From contig QMLM01000094.1 in the NCBI GenBank assembly GCA_003646745.1, positions 1 through 6,674 of the forward strand: a stretch of DNA of 6,674 nt. Reading direction: 5' to 3'. Of this stretch, positions 6,571 through 6,674 are shown piece after piece. The notes beneath the pieces are model-generated. The model made no database searches, had not been told where the DNA came from, and worked only from the letters and a program-made list of their open reading frames with translations. This DNA is from Deltaproteobacteria bacterium. GTDB taxonomy: Bacteria; Desulfobacterota; B13-G15; RBG-16-54-18. Position 1 is the first letter of the stretch. Every line of letters begins with the position of its first letter. The translations under genes and the position numbers were made by a program.

Positions 6571-6674
6571 CCCCCCCCCCCCCCCCCGCCCCCCCCCCCC
6601 CCAGACCCACCCCACCCCCACACCCGCCCGCGCCAACCCGAAGGCACCCCAGCGCACACACCCGCTCCCCCCAC
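6571..6674. other. Homopolymer and C-rich low-complexity end, probable sequencing/assembly artefact
   Basis: The stretch has 17 C (6571-6587), one G, then 14 C (6589-6602), followed by 72 bases that are overwhelmingly C with some A and G and a single T. On the opposite strand this is a long poly-G followed by G-rich noise, as produced by two-colour sequencing chemistry when signal is lost. Base composition changes abruptly from the balanced composition of the adjoining gene. It interrupts the leftward membrane-protein gene. Confidence 0.75.

Noticed and set aside
6571..6602. G-quadruplex or phase-variation tract upstream of the membrane-protein gene
   Set aside because: The flanking sequence outward is also abnormal C-rich noise, and the coding frame of the family should run through this point. 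An artefact explains both better.
6565..6657. N-terminal extension of the membrane protein through the C-rich end
   Set aside because: The translation is Gly/Val/Ala low-complexity with no family likeness. It is the product of reading poly-G in frame.

Overview
The window looks like the end of a contig from a Gram-negative bacterium. It has two outer-membrane-type lipoproteins with lipobox signal peptides, moderate GC by eye (about half), and UvrB and UvrC proteins of standard bacterial length. The Slp-type lipoproteins and the spermidine-synthase-like membrane protein would fit an uncultured Desulfobacterota or Nitrospirota-like lineage. That placement is a guess from gene style, not a demonstrated assignment.

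Layout. Positions 1-246 are a short leader with a plausible promoter (about 168-196) in front of a rightward operon. This operon is uvrB (247-2256), uvrC (2249-4096) and a MacroD-type macro domain gene (4077-4613). The genes overlap by 8 and 20 bases, so translation is probably coupled. After a 65-base convergent gap, three genes run leftward. In their transcription order they are a 5'-truncated multi-pass membrane protein (stop at 5803) and two tandem Slp-family lipoproteins (5756-5241 and 5215-4679). The lipoprotein pair has its own strong extended -10 promoter at 5771-5779, next to a small direct-repeat cluster.

How the genes fit together. UvrB and UvrC are the damage-verification helicase and the dual-incision nuclease of nucleotide excision repair; uvrA is not in the window. 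The macro domain protein is predicted to hydrolyse ADP-ribose ester-type linkages or O-acetyl-ADP-ribose. Its embedding at the 3' end of uvrC is the most interesting association here and suggests a link between ADP-ribose removal and excision repair (inference). The leftward genes form an unrelated cell-envelope group.

The right end (6571-6674) is a 17-C run, one G, a 14-C run and then nearly T-free C-rich sequence. This looks like a sequencing or assembly artefact (poly-G on the other strand), and it cuts off the N-terminal part of the membrane protein. I see no RNA genes, CRISPR array, insertion sequence or phage element. I found no clear new defence or mobile system.
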